DNA from: Diprion similis
Lineage: Eukaryota; Arthropoda; Insecta; Hymenoptera; Diprionidae
Assembly: GCF_021155765.1 (NCBI RefSeq)
Contig: NC_060115.1
Span: 7,296,493-7,360,492, forward strand
DNA length: 64,000 nucleotides
Direction: 5' to 3'
Part shown: positions 53,752 to 64,000 of the stretch, one piece after another
Position numbering within the stretch: the stretch's first letter is position 1
Layout of the letters: each line of letters opens with the position of its first letter
Notes under the pieces: generated by a model
What the model was told of the DNA's origin: nothing
Seen by the model: only the letters and a program-made list of their open reading frames with translations
The model's database searches: none
Position numbers and translations under genes: made by a program

Positions 53752-55108
53752 ATGGCAACAATTTATTTCTGATCGCGGTGCGAGTTTTATTTTATAGGGA
53801 AAAACCGATTGGTAATTATTACACGTTAACACGTATATCGCGGATCATCATCGTCTTCGTCATCTTCGTCATCCCCCGTGACGCGTTCATTTTTACATAT
53901 TATACGATAATATGTGCTTTGGTGGTGCAATTATCTGCACCCAACCTCCGCGATTATGTATAATGTGTGTACCTATACATGCTGCAAGGATAGAAAGTGC
54001 GGTTTAATATCGCGTTGTTTTACTGCCTGCGTGCAGGGGATTAAGATTCAAGAGCACCGGCCAATTATAGTTTGGGATTCACAAAAGCGTGGAAATTAGT
54101 TAATATCCAGTATAATAATACACCGTGCGCCGAATAATGCTAAACAGCCAAAAAACTTCGTACTACTTGAATATTTATAAATGCATAGATGTGTGGAGGT
54201 ATATTTATGAGCGTTTCATTGTCAGTGCGATGGGTTATAATAAGTTATACGAGGATATGTCCGAACGTGTTGAAAGACGATATTGCCGGGAGTAATTTAA
54301 GCTCAGTTTCTATATATATTATGTTGGATATGAGTTTGATTCTTTATTACTTATAGCTACCGAATATATCGTAATTTTGTCGATCGATCGATAAATCAAT
54401 GAATCGATCTGCAACTGCGTCGTTACTTGTTTAGAATATGTTTATATTTACAAATATTTGACGACACGTTTTATAGTTGTATATAATATATATAAAAATA
54501 TGTATAACACCCAACTGCATGATCGTTTTAATCGTAGGTGGATATTTTATTTTTGATTTCCTCCTATAAGGATGCGTCGAGTGTACATACAAACAAGACG
54601 GAAATAATTACTTGCTTGTTTATTAGCTCTGAGTAATCGTTTGCAGGCCACTTTAGCTCTAAAGGTATAAACTAGATAAACTGAATGTTTTCCAAATCAT
54701 GTCATTTCAGTAGGTTCGTTATTATATAACGTTGTTGTTATATTATTATTGTTAACTTTTTACGGAAACGGTATTCATGGTTATATAGTACACATTTTTT
54801 CAAAAGTGTTTGCAGCTTGTCAATGATGACAAAAAATTTGTTAGAACAAATTATCACAGGTAATAGTTACACTCCACATGTGATGAAGAAATAAATAAAT
54901 AAATAAATTTCTGCAACATCGTTCGATTCAACGACTCAGTACCGACTTCTTATCATAAAATAATGAAAGAATCGATAGAAATGCTCGATTCGCAATTCCG
55001 CAAGTTTCTCTAATAATTTTATACAATTATATCTCAAACCGGTTGTATAAAAAAATTGAAACTTAATCAGCCGCATATCAAATATAATGTAACACATATT
55101 TAACTTAT

Positions 55109-55555
55109 TTAACTCCGGATAATCCTCGCGTCTATCATCACAGATTTATCGACAGAAAGTTGATTCGCCCCATCTATTATATATAGAAGGAAGGAAATTA
55201 AAGGATGTGAGCACTGTAAAATACGTTGACGTGCTATCAATTTTTTACATCCGTGATTTTTGACCCCGGGGATTATTAGGATAGGCCGAGACACAGACAC
55301 TCGGGGATAACCGTAACCAGGAGGGAAAAGCCCCGTGAATTCCGCGGCCTCTGCTCCCGGCAATAACGAGGAAACCTCGAGGAGGGCTTCGCAGCAACGA
55401 TCAGAGCAGCCAGAGCCGAGACCAGTAACGCCAGTCAAACTCGGTCCGCGACCGGAACGCGACGTACATAGAAATTCCGCGGTCGTTCTGCCACTAAGGC
55501 TGCTTTGCTGCTGCTGGTGGTGCTTCTGATACCGCCGCAAGCCTTCTTCCTGCAT
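55109..55555 (-). other. Unassigned GC-rich open frame (148 codons)
   Basis: A minus-strand frame opens with ATG at 55555 (context cgagATGc), contains HHQQQQ and a Ser/Gly-rich start, and stays open to 55109. Its first two thirds are unusually GC- and CpG-rich for this region, then it becomes AT-rich. I recognise no domain. It could be a first coding exon of a lineage-specific gene, a 5' UTR exon of either strand, or a chance frame over a CpG island. Confidence 0.2.
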
Positions 55556-55603
55556 CTCGTATTGTTCCTGATCCAGTCAATCAGTCGGTCAAATTCAGTT
55601 TAG

Positions 55604-55643
55604 AGTTTAGTTTAGTTTAGTTTAGTTTAGTTTAGTTTAGTTT
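55604..55643. repeat. (GTTTA)n pentanucleotide tandem repeat
   Basis: About eight perfect copies of GTTTA (TTTAG in another register) directly flank the GC-rich island at 55260-55560. It differs from the TTAGG telomere repeat of many insects. Confidence 0.95.
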
Positions 55644-57780
55644 GTCTCGCAGCTCTAGATCGTTGTCTGTACAATCGTTGTTATTACATAATTGTAATAA
55701 AAAAATACCGCGTTCTTTACATATATATTTATCTTTTTATATTCATAAAATTATATTTCAATTAAATTTTTAGTGTGAAAAAAGTGCGCGAGTGAAAAAT
55801 ATATTCATCATTTTACCCTTTGAGCAAGGAAGTAAATAAACAAAACCACCTATGTGTATATATACATATATACATATACAGACATAAAGCAACGGATATC
55901 AACGGACAAAAAACACGGCCCTCATGGTAATGAACTAGAATATATTGAATATATCTAATAAAAAATAAAACGCAATAATAAAATTCTTTCAAAAATATAT
56001 ATGTCATTCCCTCGCATATTTATATATATATATACAATATATGTATGTTATATGCTTGTCTCTAACTCGTTGCAATTTTTTTTATTACTCGTAATGCGGT
56101 GAACGTTGATCTACTACAGATAGGCCTCGAGTCTAAAAGTCAATTGGCGATATTAACTAGTTAACAATAACGAGGAAGATCGAAACTACGCGCGGTCTGT
56201 CATTACGCGGGTTGTTACGGGAACGAGTTGAAAGACTGCACATCCGATCATTCGAAGTGTAGCGAGAATTTGCTGTCGAACCTTTCGGTCCTGATGGCCT
56301 ACAACTTTTTCTACATACTTTTTTCATAATTTTTTTTTTTGCTTTCGTTTTTTTTTTTTTTTTTTTTTTTTTACAAAATTTCAATTGGCACACTTTTTCC
56401 GCGGATATCCGGCTTGCGTAGAATTGCTCTTCAATTCTACGCAATTTGTTGAATTGTTATAGCAATAATAAAGTGAACTAAAATTCAAATGTTATATAGA
56501 CGTGTACAACGAGACTTGTGGATATTCTTGAACTGTATCACCGTTGGTACTCAACACAAACTTTCACTCGTACATATCAATGATGTGTACGTATTTGTCG
56601 GTCTCTATGTACGATAATAATACATATTGCACTGCTTTGGCGTAGATAATATAAAAGGAAAAAGATGATATGTGATGTTAGTTATTAACATTGCGTTATG
56701 CGCATGGTGGTGCCGATACGATCACGCTATATCTGTGATATTATTATACCCATACAACGTATGCAGTGTGGATATATAGGGTGGAGGATATAGATTGCGA
56801 ATCGGTAATATAATTCCTTAGATATATGTATACAATACATGTATAAGGCAGGAAATACGAATCAGGAAAAAAGTTGTAAATTATTTGGCAAGGCCTCCGC
56901 CGTTATATTTCAACTAACCGAATTAAACAATTAAACAATTGTTGTCGGGATGGGATGGGATTGAATGAACAGTTCTGTAATACCTATATATTGCTGAGGT
57001 GGAGAAGGCGGATTTTGAAAGCGAAGATCATGCATGGAAAGAGAGAAATTACATATGTACATACGTACAATGCGTAGTATGAACGTACGCTCGTCGTAAC
57101 GAAACGTGTGAAATTCCGAATGGTGTAATTATCAGATTAGTAAGCCTGAATTGTTGAGGAGACAAGATCGAATTGTTGTCCTGAGCTCTTTGTCGCGAGC
57201 ATTAAAAACTCCCATGGCTAGTGTACTTTTATACACTATACATACACACGTACACACATACATATACATATACTATATATATAATGCGAAATGATCGTTG
57301 TGCAAAAGCGGATAACAACGACGTAAGAGATTCGTCAGTCTCATTTTGCATATTTTCATCGCTGCAGGAAACGACTGCTTTTACATGTTCATAAGTATAA
57401 AAAAGAAGAGAAGAAAAAAAGATAACAAATGCATACTGCAAACAGAATCACAGCAAAACTCATGGATCTGCATCGCGCTGTACGATAATCCGGAAATTTT
57501 TTTATGTTCGATCGTAAAATCGACTTATTCGTCTCGCGCGATGCAAATTCGCTTTGATTGCACGGTGGCAATTTCAACCATGAATATTTTGTGGTATCTA
57601 TAAAATAATAATTTTGTAAGACTCTAGGAGAAGAATGGATACCTTACTTACAGTTTGTGCAAGATTTATGTGCACCGTAAGCGCTCGCCGTGATTGTATA
57701 CACCTAGTATAATAACGTGGAAAGTGACGTGACCGTAATAAAAAAAATTTGAATTCAATAAAAATAATAATAATGATAGA

Positions 57781-57805
57781 GAAAAAAAAAAAAAAAAAAA
57801 AAAAA
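57781..57805. repeat. Poly(A) tract of about 25 bases
   Basis: One of several long homopolymer runs in the gene-poor region. Others are poly-T at 56349-56372 and 61905-61929 and poly-A at 63602-63619. No retroelement body was recognised next to them. Confidence 0.85.
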
Positions 57806-59894
57806 GAATAAAAGGAAGACAAACTGAAGCGAAAATTGAATAATAAATCATGCAAAAGCGTTGCAGATATGGAAAAGAAGAGTAAAAAGAATCGTAATGT
57901 AAAAGTATATGTATGCCATGATCTGTGAATGCAGGCTGTGGAGATTCAGCCGGATGAAAAAAAACATTGGCCGCTGCGCGCTGTCGACGCAAATTAAATC
58001 ATCTGCGGGTGAAAAATCATATTTTTTAAGAAAGGGCATCGCCATCGTCAAATTATCGATGGGAAATAATTATAATCAAGTCAGGCGGTTAGGTTTTAAT
58101 GTTATAGGTATATGTATAATAAAACCGATCAATTAATCACCTCGGAAGACAAACGTCGTTCGTCTGCAGATCTTATAACGCTAATATATAAATTATTCCG
58201 TCGGTATGCCGTGCGTAGAGCAGGTAGGTATCTCATTGACAGACGTGGATGCAGAGAGGCTCATTCATCCGATCACTCGGCGTGTATCGAAGTATCATAT
58301 GGGAACCGGAAGCCTTCCGAGTTTATTGATTTATGATATGGATATCCGGTGTATCCTGCTTTAACAAACGTATGTATATTATGCTTGATCGATTTTTGAT
58401 CGTGAAAATTTTCCCGCATGCACGACGTTGCACAACTTGATTCAATTACATATTTCGGAACAAAATTATACACTCTGCGCAACGGAGTTCGTTAAGGATA
58501 ACTAGTAAATTTTGTAATTTACATTCTTTTGAAAAACTTGCGGATGACGTTTTCGCGAGACTTTTTTAAAGTCAATCCACTTTTGAATAATCATCGAAAA
58601 TCAACTGAATATTAAATGACCCGTTACGGTTTTATTTTTTATTTATTTATTTTTTCTCACCGTAAAATGGTAATTCGATTGGTAATATTTAAGATCTTTT
58701 TTTTTTTTTTTGGTTGTTTTTTCTGTTCTTTTACCCCTTTTTCGTGAAATGCACATTTCAATTATATGCTAAATTAAATATTTTCAACAAAACTTATTTC
58801 GTTAAACGTGCCTCTCTGTCTTTATGACGGAGTCTCCTTCTTCTGAAAATAAGTTGTAAACTGGATATAAACGGACTTCCTTTCAAAACGAAGTATTTTT
58901 ACCGAGAACCGGTCGTTATCTGATTCCTGTATAATTTTAATAACTTTTCGGTGATGAACACCTAGTCGATATAAGTTCCGGAGAGTCTCAAGCTTCGTAT
59001 CGTATCCTGATTCTCTACCTCGTTGATAGTACAATAAAAAAAGAAAAAAAGAAAAGAGAACAAGGCGAAAAAAAAAACGAAGTGTCTCGAGTTATAAATC
59101 AACTACGACGTGACCATGAATCAGTTACATATTTTCCTCATTAGCAATTCAGAAGCGACCGCGACTTGTGAGAAGAATCGCTGCAGCGGATATACAAATA
59201 CCTGTGTAATGTATAACACCGATCGAGCGGTGAACGTGAACTTGCAGTCTCTATTTATTGTGCGAGTATACACACACGTAGGTAAAATATACACATTTTT
59301 ACGTTTTTTTTTAGCCTCGCCGTATTTGAAGCTGGAATCAGAGCGTTTCTTTCGAGAGACGACGCCGCGTACATTTTTTTTTTTGTTTTTTTCTTTTTTT
59401 TGACTCAACAGTGATTTACAGTTAGCCACTGTGTAGTTGTACTGCCGAATAGTTTCGGCGTTGAACATCTGGAACTTGACGAAGGCTCGTTATCGTCGTG
59501 AAAAATTGTCTGTTCACGTATTGAACAAAAGAGTAGAAAAAAAAAAGAAACAAAAAATGAAACGACGGTGAAAAACGCACAAATTGCATAGCGCAGTTAT
59601 TGTGATTTTTTTTATCATTATGTGATTAACGCATTCGCAGAGTCCTCGAGGATTATTGATGTGCATACATACTGCTGCACACACATATGTCTGTCTGTCT
59701 ATTTACCTCGTTTTAGAAAATCCTCGACGAGTATTAATGACGGTTCTGTGTCCGTAAGTGTGAATTTAATTACAACACTTGAGAAGACAAAGAAAAGAAA
59801 GAAGGAGGAGAAAAAAATGAATAAATGAAAATAAAAAAAAAATAACCATTCGAGACATGAACATGCAATGGCGTCAGTGCAGCGGGTTCTTTTC

Positions 59895-59925
<31 letters not shown>

Positions 59926-62900
59926 GTATATACGTATATATTATAGCAAAAGAATAAAAATTTATTTCTATTTTACGAGAATCCTTCGCATATATATTTA
60001 CAGTAATCGGTCTGAAGTTATCGTGAATATCTGCATGATGCAATTTAACGACGTTAAAGTTTATACTATCTACGTGATTAGAGTCAGACTTCGTTCGCCG
60101 TGCATGCAAGTTTGTGTACAGTAAATGTAAAAATTAATTATTCAGTTTACGGCAATCCGACTCCTCGATCGCTCGGAGTAAGAATTTTGTTATTTTATAT
60201 TTGGCAAAAATCTCACGTCCGATCTCCTGCCCGTTACATGCATAAAAGCTACCAACCTAAACTGCAAACTGCGCCAATTATGCACGCGAAATATCCGCAT
60301 ATGGTGCAACAAACGCGTCGAGTCACCAAATCGTGTAACATATAACATAAAACCTACGTGATACGTTGTCGAAACAAAAAAAAAAAAATGAAAAATAAAA
60401 ATTGGGTCGAACATTGTCTTTGAACTAAACATCAGTCCGTCCGAAGAGTTTTTCCTCGCAACAGAAATGCGAAATACTTGCGCACTTCAATTTATAATTT
60501 GAATTTATTACGAGATAGTCGAAAGTTGAGTGTTCATCAAAATGTATATTCGTAAGCTGGCAAAATCTCATTCAAAATACTGGGAATACTTAAACGCGGT
60601 ATTAAGTAGAGAAATCAAAACTAATTGGGTCACATTTTTTTCTTTTCTGTCCATTAAACGCGAATTGGCACAAATAAAGCAGGTTGAAAACTGTAATAAA
60701 ATAACGTCAACCATGCTGAGGTATATCTATACAATATTCCGAAATCAGTGAAATTCGATTGCTTGTAACATCCGCAATTATTTGTTTGTTGTTTTTTTTT
60801 TTCAATATAAAAGACAAAATACCATCTGATTAATTCATGTCTCTTTGCGTTATACAGACACAAAAAAAAAGATTGATTTTTTTTTTTAATCGTGTGATTT
60901 CCCTTTGCGACAGCTTATACTATTTAGAAGATTATATTTTCTACGAATCCACCGGGAAACAGTTTATTTTTCATCACGTATCATAGTTAAATATTTATGT
61001 TCAGCAAATGCCAATATTAGAGTTGACTACTGGAAAGGAAGTATGATTAGAAAAAAAAAGGAAATTCCTTTCAATGACTCTGTAAAAAATGGTCTTTCGA
61101 AGAAGAACAAACCATCGTAGAGTGTTGAAACGATTTGAAAACGGATCCTCGATATATTCGATTGCAAAATATATTTTCGATTATTGTATTTTAAACCAAA
61201 TCTTGGTGTCTGGGAAATGTAATTATTCAATGAACACACAATCGATCAAAAGTACCGATCCTCAGCCATCCAACCAGCGTAATCTTGCAGTGATAAAAAT
61301 GTCACGTGAAATTGGTAAAGTCGTTTGTATTTGTTTGTTCGTTTTCCATTCTTCATTCTTTACCAGCGTCCTAAACCGAAGGTCAGGGGTGCGCATTGTC
61401 GATGGCGACTTTCCAGGCCATGCAGAATTAGCAAAGAGATATTAATTGTAGCGCGAAGGTTACGTCGGACATCGAGTTTAGTCTCTCTCAAGAGTGCGGT
61501 TAAGCCGGCGTACTATACACACGCAAACACAGCTACACATTACACATATACACGCCAGCATAGAATAGTCTTGCTCAATCCTCCCGAGCACGAGGCATCT
61601 GGTGATATTTGGTCCAGCCAAAGCCGTCCGAACCGACCAAAATTCCAAGGGCGAATTTTTCGTTGTCCCGTCGTCTCCGTCGGCTCGTATAAAACGTTTA
61701 TCCAACAGCCGCGGGTGGCGGGAATCGTCGTATACAAGAATACACGTCACACACTTTTGTACATAGATATTTTTATTGCCATTTCGTTATTTCGCAAGGC
61801 AGTACTTGTGCGGTGTCGTTAATAAGTGTATATAATTAATATATCTATAATAATAGAATAGAAGGAGACTTGAAAAATGGACGAAAAATATGGTAAAAAA
61901 AAATTTTTTTTTTTTTTTTTTTTTTTTTCATTATACTCGTCGAGGTAAAACCGCTGCTGTATGCACGATTTCTTGGAAAGGTTTTTCGGTCAAGTAATTA
62001 GCCACAATAGTTGCAACTTAATCGTTATTTTATTGATAAATTTTTTTTTTTTTTTTTCATCTATTTTATTTTTCTACTATTTTAGAACGGTGATCGAGCG
62101 AGAGAATCGGACCCACGCGACATGTATGACATTGCGTGATGCTGTATAGGACATTGCCAATTTTGAGTTTCATATTGGAAATTGTGCTCAACTTCAGGCA
62201 CGGATGCGCGGACTAGATTTTGTTCCGGTTTTTATCCGTTGTTAGAAAAAAAAAAAAAAGAAAAATTGTTTTTTACTCTTAGACAGGGTCAACAAACCTG
62301 ACTAGTGCTAATTAGTTGACGCGACTTACAACGTATGGAAACGGGGCTGACGATGACGAGTTGCAAATGCACCGCGGAACGCATGAGTTTCTGCTTGTAT
62401 AGCGTCATTAGACACTGTGGCGTTAATTCTGCGAACAGCGAGGTGGAGATTTTTTACCGTGTGAAATGGACAATATTAGAAGACAAATTAGTAATCACAA
62501 AGTTGAGTAAGTGTGAATGGGACGAATTTTCAAAGACGCTGGAAAATGCGTTTCATAGAATTTGAAAATTTATAAGAGTCAAAATGTTGAAAGTAGAAAT
62601 TTCAAAGTATAGAAAACCAGAATCTGGAAATTTTCATCATCCCACTAGTTATCTCTTAAACATCCTAAACTTCTACCCGCCCCCATAATTATAGCTATGA
62701 AATTTTGCACGAGTTTCGTTAATTTTTGCAGCATCAAATACCGCGATTAAAAATCACCGAACAACCTTTTATTATACGCTTCTAACCTTCTCCAGGGCTC
62801 ATAATTGTTGCCGCGATTCGGTCAACTGATTCTTGCAGTGAAAAAACGGTCGTAAAAACCGAGAGATAATTAAAAAAATAGAAAAAAAAATCAACGAAAC

Positions 62901-64000
62901 GTAGGAGGGGACAACAACTAAAAGGATCAATAAGCAAAAACACTTGTATACTATAACTTGCACGATAATTCTGCTACAGGCATTTGGCGCGGTGTATTAA
63001 TCAGTGTTGATAAGTATTTCATTCACGGATGAGAAATCAGCATGGCGGTTGATTGATTTTTATGCGCTTTTATAATCGTTGCGTTATTGTTTCCAAAGAT
63101 TATTTCCCACTGGATTAATTCAAGACTTCGTTGAATATTTGTTATAAAATTTTTTTTAATATCATAACAAGAGGATAGAAAAAAAAACTGAATTTATATT
63201 TATTATTAATATTATTTATAATACCGCGTAACTAAAACGCCAAACTGATGAACCTCGAGGACTCTGTATCGCGGAAGAAGTATCGGGCACGTGTTTATAC
63301 TATTTGGAGTAGGTACATTACACTATGTGTACTCACGTATACAACTACCGCACACACGGGGAAGCCTTGGAAGTTGTAAATTATTATTTCGACGCGGTTC
63401 TCCTCGTCAAAAATCTGATCCTATAGTATATTTGTACAGTGAAAAGAATTTTCGTGTTTATACGGAGGATTTTTTCTCTTGTGAAATTTTGTCGGGAAAA
63501 TTATTTTCCACAAATGGAATGTTTATTTTTTATATAAATCAATACATCAACACCAGTGAAATCTTGAAAAATTGAATATTTGTCGATAACGCGAGTGGAT
63601 GAAAAAAAAAAAAAAAAAATAAATAAATAAAAAATATTGACAGTATTGCAGAGAGCAATCCGAAATCTATTCGGATTATTAACAATATTCAAGTCTTTAA
63701 TTTTTACATCGTATTGTCTCAAAGACATTTTCCTCAGCTGACAAATAAGTAAATCTTAATCTGGACGAACCTCTTTGATTTCCAAGTATGTAGTTATGTT
63801 TTACTCGGGCGAAAAACACGGGCAAAATATGATTTCATAAAACCTAGATAATGAAACACCGGGTATGAATGAATTCAATGTTTCTGCAGCACAGGGTATA
63901 ATAAAATCGAGTTATAATTGCACCTGCGGCAGCGGTGCATCATTAGGCTTATGTACAATCAAGATGACGAGTGGGTTTGTATTTGCAGGTACGCATATAT

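Larger units (their letters stand above)
42585..64000. other. Long gene-poor region with no recognisable coding exon
   Basis: More than 21 kb in which I recognise no conserved protein on either strand. It is AT-rich with many A/T runs and dinucleotide microsatellites, interrupted by CpG-rich patches near 44200-44330, 44850-45010, 49380-49720 and 55260-55560. Possible explanations are a giant Nat1 intron, an intergenic regulatory region, or a long 5' intron of a + strand gene beyond the window. Items with some structure are listed separately (fold-back 49001-49203, hairpin 53697-53751, GTTTA repeat 55604-55643). Confidence 0.6.

Noticed and set aside
55598-55643. Interstitial telomere repeat
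   Set aside because: The unit is GTTTA/TTTAG, not TTAGG or TTAGGG, and there are only about eight copies.
61089-61822. Overlapping + strand frames of 118 and 165 codons
   Set aside because: No recognisable domain, no conserved splice context and biased composition; probably chance frames in a more GC-rich patch.

Overview
This window is nuclear DNA of an animal, most likely an insect. It has split genes with canonical GT-AG introns, and every gene I could identify matches a conserved metazoan family. The background is AT-rich but CpG dinucleotides are plentiful, and poly-A/T tracts and microsatellites are common. That composition would fit a hymenopteran such as a sawfly or wasp, but this is an inference from composition and gene content; no lineage-specific marker was found. 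There are no bacterial operons, CRISPR arrays or phage genes.

Layout, left to right. (1) The 3' part of ribosomal protein L10A (uL1) on +, 50-1307, with a candidate H/ACA snoRNA in one intron. (2) About 6.9 kb without convincing genes. (3) A 24-exon R3-type receptor tyrosine phosphatase on +, 8218-17969: signal peptide, about 11 fibronectin-III exons, one membrane segment, one PTP domain and a tyrosine-rich tail with an IYENL motif. (4) Dim1/TXNL4A, the U5 snRNP 15-kDa thioredoxin-like protein, on -, 18819-19474. (5) Hsc70-interacting protein Hip/ST13 on +, 20296-34584, divergent from Dim1 and split by a 12.9-kb intron. (6) A complete sarcalumenin gene on -, 23425-30529, nested inside that Hip intron. 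(7) Deoxycytidylate deaminase (DCTD) on +, 36633-37694. (8) A 419-bp terminal-inverted-repeat element, 40031-40449. (9) The last three exons of the NatA auxiliary subunit Nat1/NAA15 on -, 41493-42584. (10) From about 42.6 kb to the end, 21 kb of non-coding-looking sequence with microsatellites, a 203-bp fold-back and a few GC-rich islands.

The genes are mostly unrelated housekeeping functions: translation (RpL10A), splicing (Dim1), chaperone cofactor (Hip), nucleotide metabolism (DCTD) and N-terminal acetylation (Nat1). Two are specialised: the cell-surface phosphatase and the sarcoplasmic-reticulum calcium-buffering protein. I found no multi-gene system. The most notable points are the antisense nesting of sarcalumenin within Hip, recent triplication of FN3 exons with their introns, two short stop-free introns of a length divisible by 3 (one splitting the PTP active site), a WPD-to-WSD change in the phosphatase, and the Nat1 3' end standing alone beside a 21-kb gene desert. 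Exon boundaries were placed by hand from GT-AG sites and checked by phase: the total coding length is divisible by three for every complete gene.
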